64,000 nucleotides of DNA from Neoechinorhynchus agilis (lineage: Eukaryota; Acanthocephala): positions 7,502,001-7,566,000 of the forward strand of contig CM121343.1 of the NCBI GenBank assembly GCA_051530055.1, in the 5' to 3' direction. Made by a program: the position numbers and the translations under genes. Shown here in pieces: positions 33,870-44,112 of the stretch. Numbering within the stretch: position 1 is the first letter of the stretch; every line of letters starts with the position of its first letter. The notes under the pieces are model-generated. The model had not been told where the DNA came from. It searched no databases and saw only the letters and a list, made by a program, of their open reading frames with translations.

Positions 33870-36560
33870 TAATAGCCAACAATCAATGCAACCGCCAGGA
33901 ACCAACGCTGACGGGCTCCCACGCGTCTCTACTGGTTTGGGTCCGGTTTGCGGTAAGTCTTTTAAATTAACCAATCTGGGGTTTTTGTTTGTCCATGGTC
34001 CCTGGGATCTCCGCTGTAGCGGGTCTGGTTCTCCACCACAATTAACCGAACCTTTCGTGCCTGAGACCCCTCAGATCACCACTGATTCTATTTCGATACC
34101 TGATATCGTGCGGTTTCTGCCGAGGAACGTCCTGAAACGGATCCCAAAGGGCGCACGATATCAGGTCCCCAAAGCATTTACGGCATTGCTCAACGATTGC
34201 CTCCAAAAGAACTGTACGTCATCATGGGCACGGCTCTTTGCATTCCCGCGCTTAGTCCTTTGCACCAGTGATGATTCTGGGGTGTCTTTGTCATCAACAA
34301 TCAAGGAAAAGGTGGACTCCTTCGAACAGATATTTAACAATTTCGAAATGAAATTTCGCGAGGTTCGTAATGGACGCACGAAGGAAGGGTTTCGTTGCCG
34401 TTTTTCAAAGCGATCCCTGACTGAACGTGTCTCTTCGAAGCTTGCGGGCGGAGATGCTCGGGGGGCTGTTCGGTTATTGTGATCCTCCGACTGTTTTGCA
34501 CAAGGAGACAACGCGACACTACAAATACTCCGGTCAAAACACCCATGCAGTAGTGACAGTTTTGAAATTCCACCTCTTAGTCGACCGTCTGATTGGAGAG
34601 GATTTGAATCCCGTTGCAAAAGACCTATTTTTCAAAGCATCACTATGTGCCCTCACAAAAAAAAGAAGGTGGAATTCGTCCGATGCGCCGACTTGCAGGA
34701 AAAATTCTCGATAAAAGTATCACAGAGAAAGCCGGGCAGCAACTTCGCCCAGTCCAACTGGGTTGCTGCACATCCTGCGGGGCGGAAGCTATTGTACACA
34801 CGCTCCGAAACTTTACTACGAGGAGTTCAGTGCCGTGCGTAATTCTTAAGTGTGATTTTCAGCATGCCTTTAACTCTCTCAATAGAGAAAGCATGTTCTG
34901 TGCAACTAGGGATTACGCACCAGAAGCCTTCCAGTATTTTCTCAATGCCTACGGGACCGCGACTCCTTTGCTTTTCGAAGACCACCTCATTTGGTCCGAA
35001 CGAGGAGTGCAGCAAGGAGATACTATCGGTCCAATCGCATTCTCCCTAACAGTAAATCCAATAGTGCACTCTCTCCATTCAAGCTACAACGCTTGGTATT
35101 TGGATGACGCTACGCTCGGAGATGATCCCTCCTTTGTACTGCGCGATTTGGAGACGCTGATTAGGGAGACTGCGAGATTAGGCGTTGAGCTCAATGCTTG
35201 AAAATGTAGGCTCCTAGTATTAAATATCGAAGACACCGCCAAAGTCAAGGAGCTAATGGATGGGTTCGAGGCCGTAGCTCCAAGTCTGAAACTCGTGAAT
35301 CCAGAGCAACTCAGCCTCCTGGGTACTCGTGTCGTTGATTCAAATGTGGAAGCTGAGATCGGCCGCATCATACCGAAACTTTCGTTGCGGTGCGATAGGG
35401 TGAGCGCTCTCTCGGCTCACGAAGCGTTATTTCTGATAAAGGACGTACTCTTTTATCCCGAAATTGTTATATAAGGTCCGCACAGCAACACTCTTCAAAC
35501 CTAAGGATTGGCTAAGCTCTATCACAAGGTGAGGGCTTGTCTTGAGCGTATTTTAAATGTCCAGCTCTCAGATAAGGCGTGGCGACAAGCTTCTTTGCCT
35601 GTGTCATCTGGGGGATTGGGAATTCAGGCACTAGTGGACCTTGCTTTGCCGGCCTTTCTTGGATCGTATGAGGGGAGTCAACCGATAGCGAAGATAATTC
35701 TGAGGGAAATGTTTTGTCTTGACCAAGACTTTATAATGGCCGTTGAAGGATGGTGCCAGCAGACAGGCGCTAACCATGTTCCCGCGAATAGCCTCAGACA
35801 GTCGATCTGGGACAGACCTCTTTTCGCGAGAGCTCAAAGCTCTCTACTTTCAGGTTCTCGCGATGGGGTTGTCCGAGCTAGATTGTTAGCAGTTTCGACA
35901 CGAGAATCAGGGGGCGTGGTTGGAGGCTGTTCCTCTGGCATCTGTGGTAACTCTTCTCACTGATGAGGTAACGATGATCGCAGTGTCCTTAAGGCTTGGT
36001 GTGGGTCTTTGGTTGATGCTTTCGAGCGGCACAGTCTCGTCTGCCGAAAGTCAGGAAGAAGGTTCTCATGTCATTCTGAGATCAATAGCGTAATTTCTGG
36101 ACCGTTGAGAACGGCGAGTTTCCCCAATATCTTGGAACCCACCCATCTTTGTCGACTAGACGGTCGTCGACCTGACGAAGGGCAAATGCCTTCTCTGGGA
36201 CGCCACGTCCCTCGCAGTAAGCAACATTCCCTATTCTCTCGAAATCGCTGGAGGTGCAGCCAGTAAAGCGGAAGGGAGGAATGTTCGAAAATATATGGAT
36301 TTAGCAAGGGTCCACTATTTTGTCCCCTTCGGAGTAGAGACGTATGGAGCGCTTGGCAGCTCGGCACTCACTCTACTCCAGGATCTCTCGAAGAAATTGA
36401 GAGAAACGACCGGCGATGCACGTGCAGGTGTATTCCTGCGACAAAATATCTCGCTCGCAGTAGAACGAGGCAATGCTGCTAGCGTGATAGCTTCAGCCGG
36501 GGAAGGAGAGAAGCTCCAATTTTGCGGACGGTGGTGATTGCACGTTTTGTACTTTATTAT
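33870..36560 (+). mobile_element. REL-ENDO-type LINE, copy 2 (near full length, decayed)
   Basis: This is the longest copy. It has an N-terminal zinc-finger-like region (VCGKSFKLTNLGFLFVHGP), a pre-RT block (IVRFLPRNVLKRIPKGARYQ), RT domains (LGCCTSCGAEAIVHTL, CDFQHAFNSLNR, SERGVQQGDTIGPIAFSL, WYLDDATLGDD as the catalytic site), and a thumb (DKAWRQASLPVSSGGLGIQ). The C-terminal Cys/His block (HSLVCRKSGRRFS) is followed by EPTHLCRLDGRRPDEG, like the restriction-enzyme-like RPD...D.T endonuclease of this LINE type, and an FVPFGVET..LGSSALTL tail. There are several frameshifts. WLDDAT in place of the usual YADD is family-typical here. Confidence 0.85.
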
Positions 36561-36569
36561 GTTATGATT

Positions 36570-37700
36570 TAAATCGTAGCTAGGCGAGAATTACACTTTG
36601 GATGAAGATATCGTAGATTCGCTTAATCTTTGGTGTGGAGATTCAGACAGCGAGCAGGTCCCCGTCAATGGTTGCAAACAATCAGTTTGGGACTCACCCC
36701 TGGTAGCGAGAATTCATAACTCTTTAATTTCAGATTCTTGTGACCTAGTGAACCGAAATCGATTGGCGACAGTCTCTACAAGGGAATCGGGTGCTTGGCT
36801 CAACGCTATCCCAATCGCTTCTGTGGGTACCCTTCTCTCGAACGAGACAGTAAGGATTGCAGTGTCCGGTGACCTAGTGAACCGAAATCGATTGGCGACA
36901 GTCTCTACAAGGGAATCGGGTGCTTGGCTCAACGCTATCCCAATCGCTTCTGTGGGTACCCTTCTCTCGAACGAGACAGTAAGGATTGCAGTGTCCCTGA
37001 GACTTTAGGTATCGATGTGCACATCCTATCGCTGCCGTTGTGGAGCGACTGTGGATCCGTAGGGACGCCATGGTCTCGTCTGTCGGCAATCAGGCGAAAG
37101 ATACTCACGACACGCCGAAGTGAGCGAAATTATTAGTCGTGCTCTGAATACTGTGAATGCGCCCAACATATTAGAGCCGAGCAATCTTTGCCGACTCGAT
37201 GACAGCCGTATACCGGATGGTGTCACAATATTCCCGTGGCGAGAAGGAAAATGCCTTTTCTGGGGTGCCATTCGCAGTAAGCAACATAAAATTCGCCACC
37301 GTTAAACCAGGAGGAGCAGCAACCGCCGCTGAGGACCACAAAAAGACCAAATACAGGGACCTGATGTTGAAAAGATAATTCATTGTTATTTGTTGATAGG
37401 AGAGACGCATTCACAGTTGAAAAACTTGCAAACAATCGCTGAAGAAGATCCGAGATAGTGGATCGAAATATCCAATAAAACAGGGACCTGAGTCAAAATC
37501 ATTATTATGTTCCCTTTGGCGCCGAGCCACTCGGGTCGTTTGGTACCGAGGCACAGGATCTGGTCAAGCAATTATCCAAGAGACTCAGACGAATCACTGG
37601 CGATCCAAATCAGGAGCATTCCTCCTACAAAACATAGTTCTGACTCCGCAACACGGGGGAACGCTGCCTCCCTTGCATTCGACCGTTATACCAGGACGGC
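36570..37700 (+). mobile_element. REL-ENDO-type LINE, 3' fragment with internal tandem duplication
   Basis: It corresponds to the C-terminal third of copy 2 (QSVWDSPLVARIHNSL, LVNRNRLATVSTRESGAWL, NAPNILEPSNLCRLDD, VTIFPWREGK) and includes the RPD-type endonuclease region in broken frames. A 129-bp block is duplicated in tandem (from 36741 and again from 36870), in frame, and looks identical. Element remains run on to about 37700 with an AEPLGSFGTEAQDLVKQ-like tail. Confidence 0.8.
36741..36998 (+). repeat. 129-bp exact tandem duplication in the LINE fragment
   Basis: TGACCTAGTGAACCGAAATC begins at 36741 and again at 36870. Both copies run through CAGTAAGGATTGCAGTGTCC. No differences were seen, so the duplication is young relative to the LINE decay. 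Confidence 0.9.
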
Positions 37701-38215
37701 AGCTCAGTGATCCAGAACGGCGGTGTGAATGATTTCATGTCTAAACAAAATACCACAGGAAAAAAAGACAAAACATGCAAACATGAATTCGATTTATTAT
37801 TTGCTGCTCTAATTAAGGTTTGCGCAAAAATTACTTTTTTCAAAATGTTTATAGGTAAATCGAAGATCTCATGTATACTGCTTTTATATTGGATTGCTTA
37901 TCAAAAATGTCGATAAAAAATAATCTTCTACATCACCTATCGGTAATTTTAATCTCGAGTTCAATTCACCCAAAATGTAACGTTTTATCTATCACGTATA
38001 GTTGTATCTAGATCAATTATTAATCAAGTTCCAATTTTTAACATGTTTAATCGAATTCTCGGTGGGCCCTAGAATGTGAACTCAGGCTTATTGCTATTCG
38101 ATCTAACAGTGAACCGCGTAAGGATTTTATGGTCCTGTAATACACTTTTGCATCTTTATTAAATTTGAGCGATTTTCAAAAAGGCAAAAAATACGGTTTT
38201 ATGTCTTCACCCGGT
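37700..38215. other. AT-rich DNA, nothing recognised
   Basis: No gene, clear repeat or RNA seen. Confidence 0.5.
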
Positions 38216-38218
38216 TAA

Positions 38219-38332
38219 TAATTTTTTGATAAAAACGTTTGGAACTTCGTCGGGTTCATCATTAGTTCACTTGCATTTCAGAACTGATGATGAACTCAAC
38301 GAGATTCGAAACGTTTTTAATAAAAAATTATT
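38219..38332. repeat. Palindrome of PLE-type termini (CTGATGATGAAC family)
   Basis: Imperfect inverted arms (AACGTTTGGAACTTCGTCGG... and ...CAACGAGATTCGAAACGTT) surround a short centre. Each arm carries CTGATGA, a GAA-CTC / GAG-TTC hairpin and GAAACG. The same motif recurs at 53670 and 58163. Confidence 0.65.
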
Positions 38333-38497
38333 GTACGTTGGCGAATCCTGTCCCCGGTGTTGTCGTTACTCATTTATTTATTTGAGAAATATTTCGCAAG
38401 GTTTTCCGGGGGACTGAAGAGGCAAGGAAAACCTTGCGAAATATTTCTCAAATAAATAAATGAGTAACAGCACCGGGGAAATGATTCGCCAACGTAC
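38333..38497. repeat. Palindrome made only of the terminal repeats of PLE 2
   Basis: Arms of about 74 bp (38333-38406 and 38421-38497) run from TACGTTGGCGAATCCTGTCC to AAGGTTTTCC and back. The same sequences bound PLE 2 at 55983-56070 and 57982-58065 in inverted orientation, there with about 1.9 kb of coding sequence between them. Here the interior is only about 14 bp. Confidence 0.8.
38414..38441 (+). other. Hammerhead-like motif
   Basis: CTGAAGA, then a 6-bp perfect stem (GCAAGG / CCTTGC, loop AAAA), then GAAATATTTC. The core fits CUGANGA-stem II-GAAA exactly. It lies at the centre of the 38333-38497 palindrome. Confidence 0.55.
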
Positions 38498-38576
38498 ATT
38501 AAAATTTAACCGAGGACAATGACATATGAAAATAAAAAATTATTTATCGGGTGAATACCTAAACAATAATTCTAAC

Positions 38577-38694
38577 GATAGAAAATTTTATTTTCCATAC
38601 ACGGCCGAATGGACATACAGTCCGGCGCTTCTCAGACTGAAATCGATGGACTGTGTGTCCATTCGGCCGTGTATGGAAAATAAAATTTTCTATC
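38577..38694. repeat. Inverted repeat with 47-bp arms
   Basis: Arms 38577-38623 and 38648-38694 are complementary with one or two mismatches around a 24-nt loop. Landmarks: TTTTCCATACACGGCCGAAT and ATTCGGCCGTGTATGGAAAA. No coding content. Confidence 0.85.
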
Positions 38695-38898
38695 AAAAGA
38701 CTACCGGCTGAGCCACTCATAAGAATGCTAAAATAATTCTAATGTTTGTATCTGGCGGTTAAAGGCACAAGATTGTGCCGAAATATCGACACGGTTTAAG
38801 TTTTGTATGTGACCGAAATTGGGAATGTTGAAATTACTTTTTAATTTATTCTTTGATAATACTTTAGAATGCTAATGCTTGAGTGTTAATTATAATTT

Positions 38899-39201
38899 TC
38901 CTTGAGCACACAGCCCACCGATCTGGTTCAGGGAAGCGCATAAAATCTCTTAATAGCCTGAACCATACGGTTTTGAATTTGTCCAGTTAAGGGTCAACTG
39001 GTTTGATTCCGTTACCGCTAATGACGCACAACCAAAGGGGACGAAATACCTCGTTGGAGGGAGGAAAATCACTGAGTCCCGCCTCCTGGAGGTATCTGAA
39101 GAGCCGGAGGAATGTACAAACTCATAACCGTATGGTTCAGGGTATAGAGTGATTTTATGCGCTTCCCTGAACCAGATCGGTGGGCTGTGTGCCCAAGGAA
39201 A
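38899..39201. mobile_element. Fold-back element, copy 1 (about 300 bp)
   Basis: Terminal inverted repeats of about 50 bp (GCACACAGCCCACCGATCTG ... CAGATCGGTGGGCTGTGTGC) enclose a second nested pair (CCTGAACCATACGGTT / AACCGTATGGTTCAGG) and a centre with GACGCACAACCAAAGG. There is no open frame. Two further copies lie at 54388 and 62196. It is non-autonomous, MITE-like. Confidence 0.8.
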
Positions 39202-39748
39202 ATTATCAGCCGTGGAAAAAGGCCGCACATTGATACTTAATTTACTAGTTATACCGATCAAACCATTATCGTAAAGAGAATTTTAAAGGGAATAAACGCA
39301 GAGGTGGACGAAGCATTAGACGTTAACGTTCGCACGATTACCTTAGAATACAAATATGCATCCAATTCCACCTAAAACAAGCCGTGATCAGGATGTGAAT
39401 TTAATTTTCAAAGCAGTAGAGCTGAAGTGTTCACATAAAAATGCTTCTTAGATTTTTAACTGGTTGTTCATTTTTTAGCCCATGATGAATTTGTCCGCGC
39501 CACAAACATTAAATTGTGATCTAAGGTACCTTCATGCCAATTCGTTGGTAACTTTCGGTATTTAGTTGTCGAATTGGAGCGAGCAACAATGTAGAGTAAA
39601 GCAATAAATTGTATTTTTTTTACTTCTGAACCATGACTTTGTGGGTATAAACATTATTCTACATCGATTATTTATTTGTTTTGTTGTCGCCATGATCATT
39701 TATAGAAGCTCATTATGCTTTTGATTTGCTGCGAATACGTTTCTTATC
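39202..39748. other. Intergenic, nothing recognised
   Basis: AT-rich with no supported feature. Confidence 0.5.
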
Positions 39749-40697
39749 TCAATCGCCTAATTCGTCCCAGCTGAGCGTTTCAAACTTCGTTTTGTCACCG
39801 TTCGCAGAGAATTCATTGCATTTAGTATCATTGGCTTCTTTGTTTGTTGATTGGCTGTCGTTGATAGAAATCTCTTCGTTTTCAAGTTTCTCCCATTGTT
39901 GTTTTACATAGCTTCGTGCCTTCGCACATAGCTCAGGACTCACATGATGCTCAATAAATGAGTATATACTTCTTTTCCATTTTCTAAAGTTTGTATCGCA
40001 CACACGTCTGCTTGATTTTCTAAATTTCTCGGGCGTTCTCGGTGCATCGTTAAACCGCGAGCGATCCGGAAATAAGACTACCATAACTTTGTATGAGTCG
40101 CACATCTTCGCTTTAGCAATTGCAACGTATCTCCGTTTTAACTCTTGAACACGTATCTCTAACTGCATAGATACTTCATTCCTACAGATAGCAACCGTGT
40201 TTTTTAGGATTATCTTCCAAATTTTGAAGAATGTTGTCCTTATCTGCTGCATTTTGATCCATCATGCAAACAGCGCTGCTCGTTTGCCCTCGATTGATAG
40301 ATTCGTAAACATACTCGCAATACCTAAGAAAACGCATGATGAAGTTGCCATGTTCAATGCCAACTTTTAGTTACAAATCTAACGATCGTCTAACCTGAGC
40401 CGATCAGCATCGTAGAGCAATGAAAAATTGGCATCAATGCTTGCTGCAACACTCATCGTTCGCGAGCATTCCTTATACAAGCATCTTAGAATCTTTTCAC
40501 TTTCACTAAAAGAATGAATTATGGTCTATAAATATAGTTAAAGTGTACCTGGAAAACGTAAAATCACATAAATCGTACTCCTTGCTCCCATCATGAGTAT
40601 TTTCTTCATCGAAATTCATTTTGTTTAAAATTCTATGTTCGTTTCGCTCATTTTGGGCATTATCGGCTTCGCGATTTGCTTCTCCAAAAACACTCAT
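39749..40697 (-). CDS. Unrecognised multi-exon protein
   Basis: I do not recognise it. The ATG at 40697 opens MSVFGEANREADNAQNERNE and continues to CDFTF. A 43-nt GT-AG intron (40548-40506) and a 71-nt one (40394-40324) join to SESEKILRCLYKECSRTMSV and YCEYVYESINRGQTSSAVCM. The last and longest part (to 39749) is charged and helical: QLEIRVQELKRRYVAIAKAK, CDTNFRKWKRSIYSFIEHHV and an acidic C-terminus ending ETLSWDELGD. The junction between the third and last exons (about 40150-40260) is not resolved; a direct join leaves a frame conflict. A coiled-coil adaptor is possible, but no function is assigned. Confidence 0.5.
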
Positions 40698-41494
40698 CAG
40701 CCTTAAAAACGTTCAATTGCGCGTTACGAATTATTTTGTAACGTTTTAGTTTGCGATCACAATAATTTTAAATAAATTGATAGAGTGTTTTTAAGGTGCG
40801 TGGTCACTGGTCCATTTAGGCAGTCAAGAGACTAAATTAGCATGAACTGAACAATCTTGACGGCAACTCACTAGTGAAGATTTACTCTAAATCATGTTGA
40901 TATGCGTTACTTTGACAAAGTATTTTAATGCGAACGCTCAGCAGATTTTCTCCATTTATTCGGATTTAATGCTTTAAAAAAACCGACTCAAAGTTCACTT
41001 AAGGGACACTAATGAGTATTGTAGGTTTAATGTTCAAAAAGACTTATTCTGTAAAAAAATTTAACAAAATAAAAAACTACGATTCTAGCACATTTAAAAT
41101 GAAAATACGACGGAAACTTACATCGGACTCAAAATTGTACTTTTAGGATAAAACCCAAGAGCTAAAAATGGTTAAATTCATTTTATATGTTCCAAATGCC
41201 TGGGAAATGAAAGGTTTTTGTTTGGAGCTGAAAACTTTTAATTCCATAAACGGCTTTGAACTTGCCCGATCAATCACATAAATTAGGAGTAAACGGTATG
41301 AAAAACTGCCATTTATGCCGGTAAAACAACTCCTATGAAGAATATCGCGAAAAATAATAAATCCATTGTGTACGGCGCTAAGTGAGTGCGTTTCCGACTT
41401 TGGTTCTTGTAGAGAATAATAATTTGGGCACCTACTGTTAGATGTGATTATTTGGATCACATTGAAAACGACGGATTTTGATATCCGAGAGTTT

Positions 41495-41970
41495 TCATTC
41501 TGGATCATTTTCACCATAATATACATCTAAATTTCTATTCTGCACGTCGTTCCTAAGACTTGGTGGAAGCATTGGCAGAAGACGCGATTTTTCTTTTTTC
41601 GACGTTCTTTTAACAATGAACCGAATAGTTTTTGTAATATTAGACCAATCGCTGTTTAGATGAACATTCAATGAGTTTATAATTGTTGGGTTCATGCCAA
41701 TGAGAGACTTATTGAACCGCAAGTTCCAGCACGAAGTTGATGGAGAATCTACTTACATTCAAAAAGACCAGCGGAGCTCATTTTCAAGGTTTCGTATTTA
41801 AGAGTGATTGAATGGAAGCATTTCTTGGTTATGGAAACCTGTTTGAGATTTGATTGGAACTCACATTGAGTCATGGATGTGCAATTGGCATGAACATAAG
41901 AGACCAAATGATTGAAATTCGATTCGGCATTGCGGGACTTTGAGAAACAGCGAAAACCGAGCGCCAACAA
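41495..41970 (-). CDS. Possible unrecognised two-exon gene fragment
   Basis: An open stretch from about 41970 (SNFNHLVSYVHANCTSMTQCE...SSAGLFE) reaches GTAAGTAG at about 41753. A matching acceptor (CAATAAG) lets it join in frame to SLIGMNPTIINSLNVHLNSD...NDPE and a TGA at 41495. Cys/Ser and hydrophobic-polar patterning look protein-like. No start codon or family is identified. Further open sequence at 41143-41500 could be another exon. Confidence 0.35.
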
Positions 41971-42399
41971 GAAGAAGACTTGCTGTTTTGCTTCGGCGCC
42001 ATTTCAAGGGAGGAGGAATACGTCTATGCGTTTCTTTTCAAAGTAGATGGTTTCTCGATTTTCTCTGCAACTTCGCTGCGTCACAGTTCGCGTTGGATCT
42101 TAAGATTTCTTATCGCAGAGTGCGATTCCGGCAGTGTGAAGTTCTCGTAATTGTCGGTGCCGACTCATTGTCGAACGAGAAATTCGGTGGTGAGTATCAT
42201 CAATAATAGAAACGACAGTTTGTCCCATTGTGCAAAAGAAACCCCGTGAGCTTTGGGGTCGACACTTCTGAGGCGCCGTACGGATTTTTTAAAGAAATCT
42301 TCGGAGATTTCAATGTTGCGACTAATTTCAAAGGAGACTTGTCAATCATTCACAGATGAGATTCATTGAGGTTATTTCGGTTGCATTGAACGGCGCTCT

Positions 42400-43020
42400 C
42401 TCAAAACCGCGACAACTCAATTGGTTTTCCAGAGTTTGGCGGCCACTTTCCCCTCCACGGTTTTTAAGCACAAAGCGTCAAAAGGGAAGCATGGATACTC
42501 CAGGCGTGCGTGCGTGCGTGCGTTGGCCGCACGCGTATACACGCGCGCCGCACACCGAAGCAGCAGCAGCACGCGGTGGCGCCGAGAACTGTATAGCCGC
42601 CGTTAGAGAGAGAGAGAGCGAGCGAGATATCTGGTTGCTGCCTGGTGGTGTCGTATGACGACGGCGGCGGCGGCAGTAAGTGCATTAGCATTTTTACAGC
42701 GCCAGGTTATTCCCTCTATGTTCCCAGCAGCGCTTCTTGTGCGTCGCCTTATTGTTGTTGTTGGTGGTGGTGGTGGCTGCAGAGTGATCACAACGACCGT
42801 CCGGACTGCGGCGGCGGCGGCGGTGGTGCCGCAAATCCAGATTTAAGCGGCGTATTTAGGGTCCCAGAAGGAGAGCCTCGTCCGTTAAGCGCCTTAATCG
42901 TTTCTGTCCTCCTCCTCATGCAAACTACCGACACCACACGCAACCCACAGAAACAGGAGAAGATCACGTTTTCTGAATCTTTTTGTGTTTGTATGCGTGA
43001 GCCTCGGTATTGGATGCTCA
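42400..43020 (+). promoter_or_regulatory. CpG-rich 5' region upstream of beta-spectrin
   Basis: A sharp rise in GC and CpG against an AT-rich background, with GCGTGCGTGCGTGCGT (about 42507), GAGAGAGAGAGAGCGAGCGA (about 42607) and GGCGGCGGCGG-type triplet runs. A promoter or 5' UTR for the spectrin gene is likely. Frames through it are simple-sequence products. A 5' UTR intron ending at TTTATTTTAG (about 43975) is plausible, but not proven. Confidence 0.5.
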
Positions 43021-43039
43021 GTCGCCATGCTCAAATGCC

Positions 43040-43890
43040 TTCTTAAAACTAGTCTTATCGTTCAAATCCACTCTAAAAAACTTATACGATCTATCTTTAA
43101 ATCCATTGGCTTAAGAGCTTAGAAGTCCTGTCGTTTAAATCGGCTTAAAAGCTTAAAAATCCGGTCGTTGAAATCCACTCTAAAAAACTTAAAGCCCTGT
43201 CGTTGAAATCCACTTTAAAGCTTATAAGTCCAATTGCTTAAATCCATTTTAAAGCTTACAAGTCCAATCGTTGAAATCCACTTTAAAACTTACAAGTCCA
43301 ATTGTTTAAATCCATTTTAAAACTTATAAGTCCAATTGTTTAATTCCATTTTAAAACTTATAAGTCCTGTCGTTTAAATCCACTTTAAAGCTTATAAGTC
43401 CTGTCGTTGAAATCCACTTTAAAGTTTAAAAATCCAATCGTTTAAATCCATTTTAAAGCTTATAAGTCCTGTCGTTGAAATCTACTTTAAAGTTTTAAAG
43501 TCCAATCGTTTAAATCCACTTTAAATCTTATAAGTCCAATCGTTGAAATCCACTTTAAAGCTTATAAGTCTAATCGTTTAAATCCACTTTAAAGTTTATA
43601 AGTCCTATCGTTTAAATCCACTTTAAAATTTAAAAGTCTAATTGTTCAAATCTGCTTTAAAGTTTAAAAGTCTAATTGTTCAAATCTGCTTTAAAATTTA
43701 AAAGTCTAATTGTTCAAATCTGCTTTAAAGTTTAAAAGTCTAATCGTTTAAATCCACTTTAAAGTTTAAAAGTCTAATTGTTCAAATCTGCTTTAAAGTT
43801 TAAAAGTCCTATCGTTTAAATCCACTTTAAAGTTTAAAAGTCTAATTGTTCAAATCTGCTTTAAAGTTTAAAAGTCCAATCGTTCAGATA
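43040..43890. repeat. 41-bp minisatellite, about 20 units
   Basis: Units of about 40-42 bp follow the pattern CTTTAAAGTTTAAAAGTC, then CAATCGTTTAAATCCA with variants (CTGTCGTTGAAATCCA, TAATTGTTCAAATCTG). They are graded: early units use TTATAAGTCC and later units use TTTAAAAGTCTAATTGTTC. The array ends about 220 bp before the spectrin ATG. Confidence 0.92.
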
Positions 43891-44112
43891 TACTTGGCAC
43901 CCGATGAGCCAAATTATCTCTGGGCATCCTGCGAGATCGCATGAAAAGTGACTCCGCTAATTTTGTTTATTTTAGATAAGACGATAAGAATCGATTATAC
44001 CCCACTCATATACATACACATTCCTCTCTCTTTTGTGACTTGCATTCTGCCATCCACAGCACGACACCGAACCAAACAACAATAACAACAAAAGGGTAGT
44101 CAATAAACAAAA

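Noticed and set aside
42356-43046. Several frames across the CpG-rich region before beta-spectrin
   Set aside because: They are simple-sequence and GC-driven, overlapping in all frames and with no domain.
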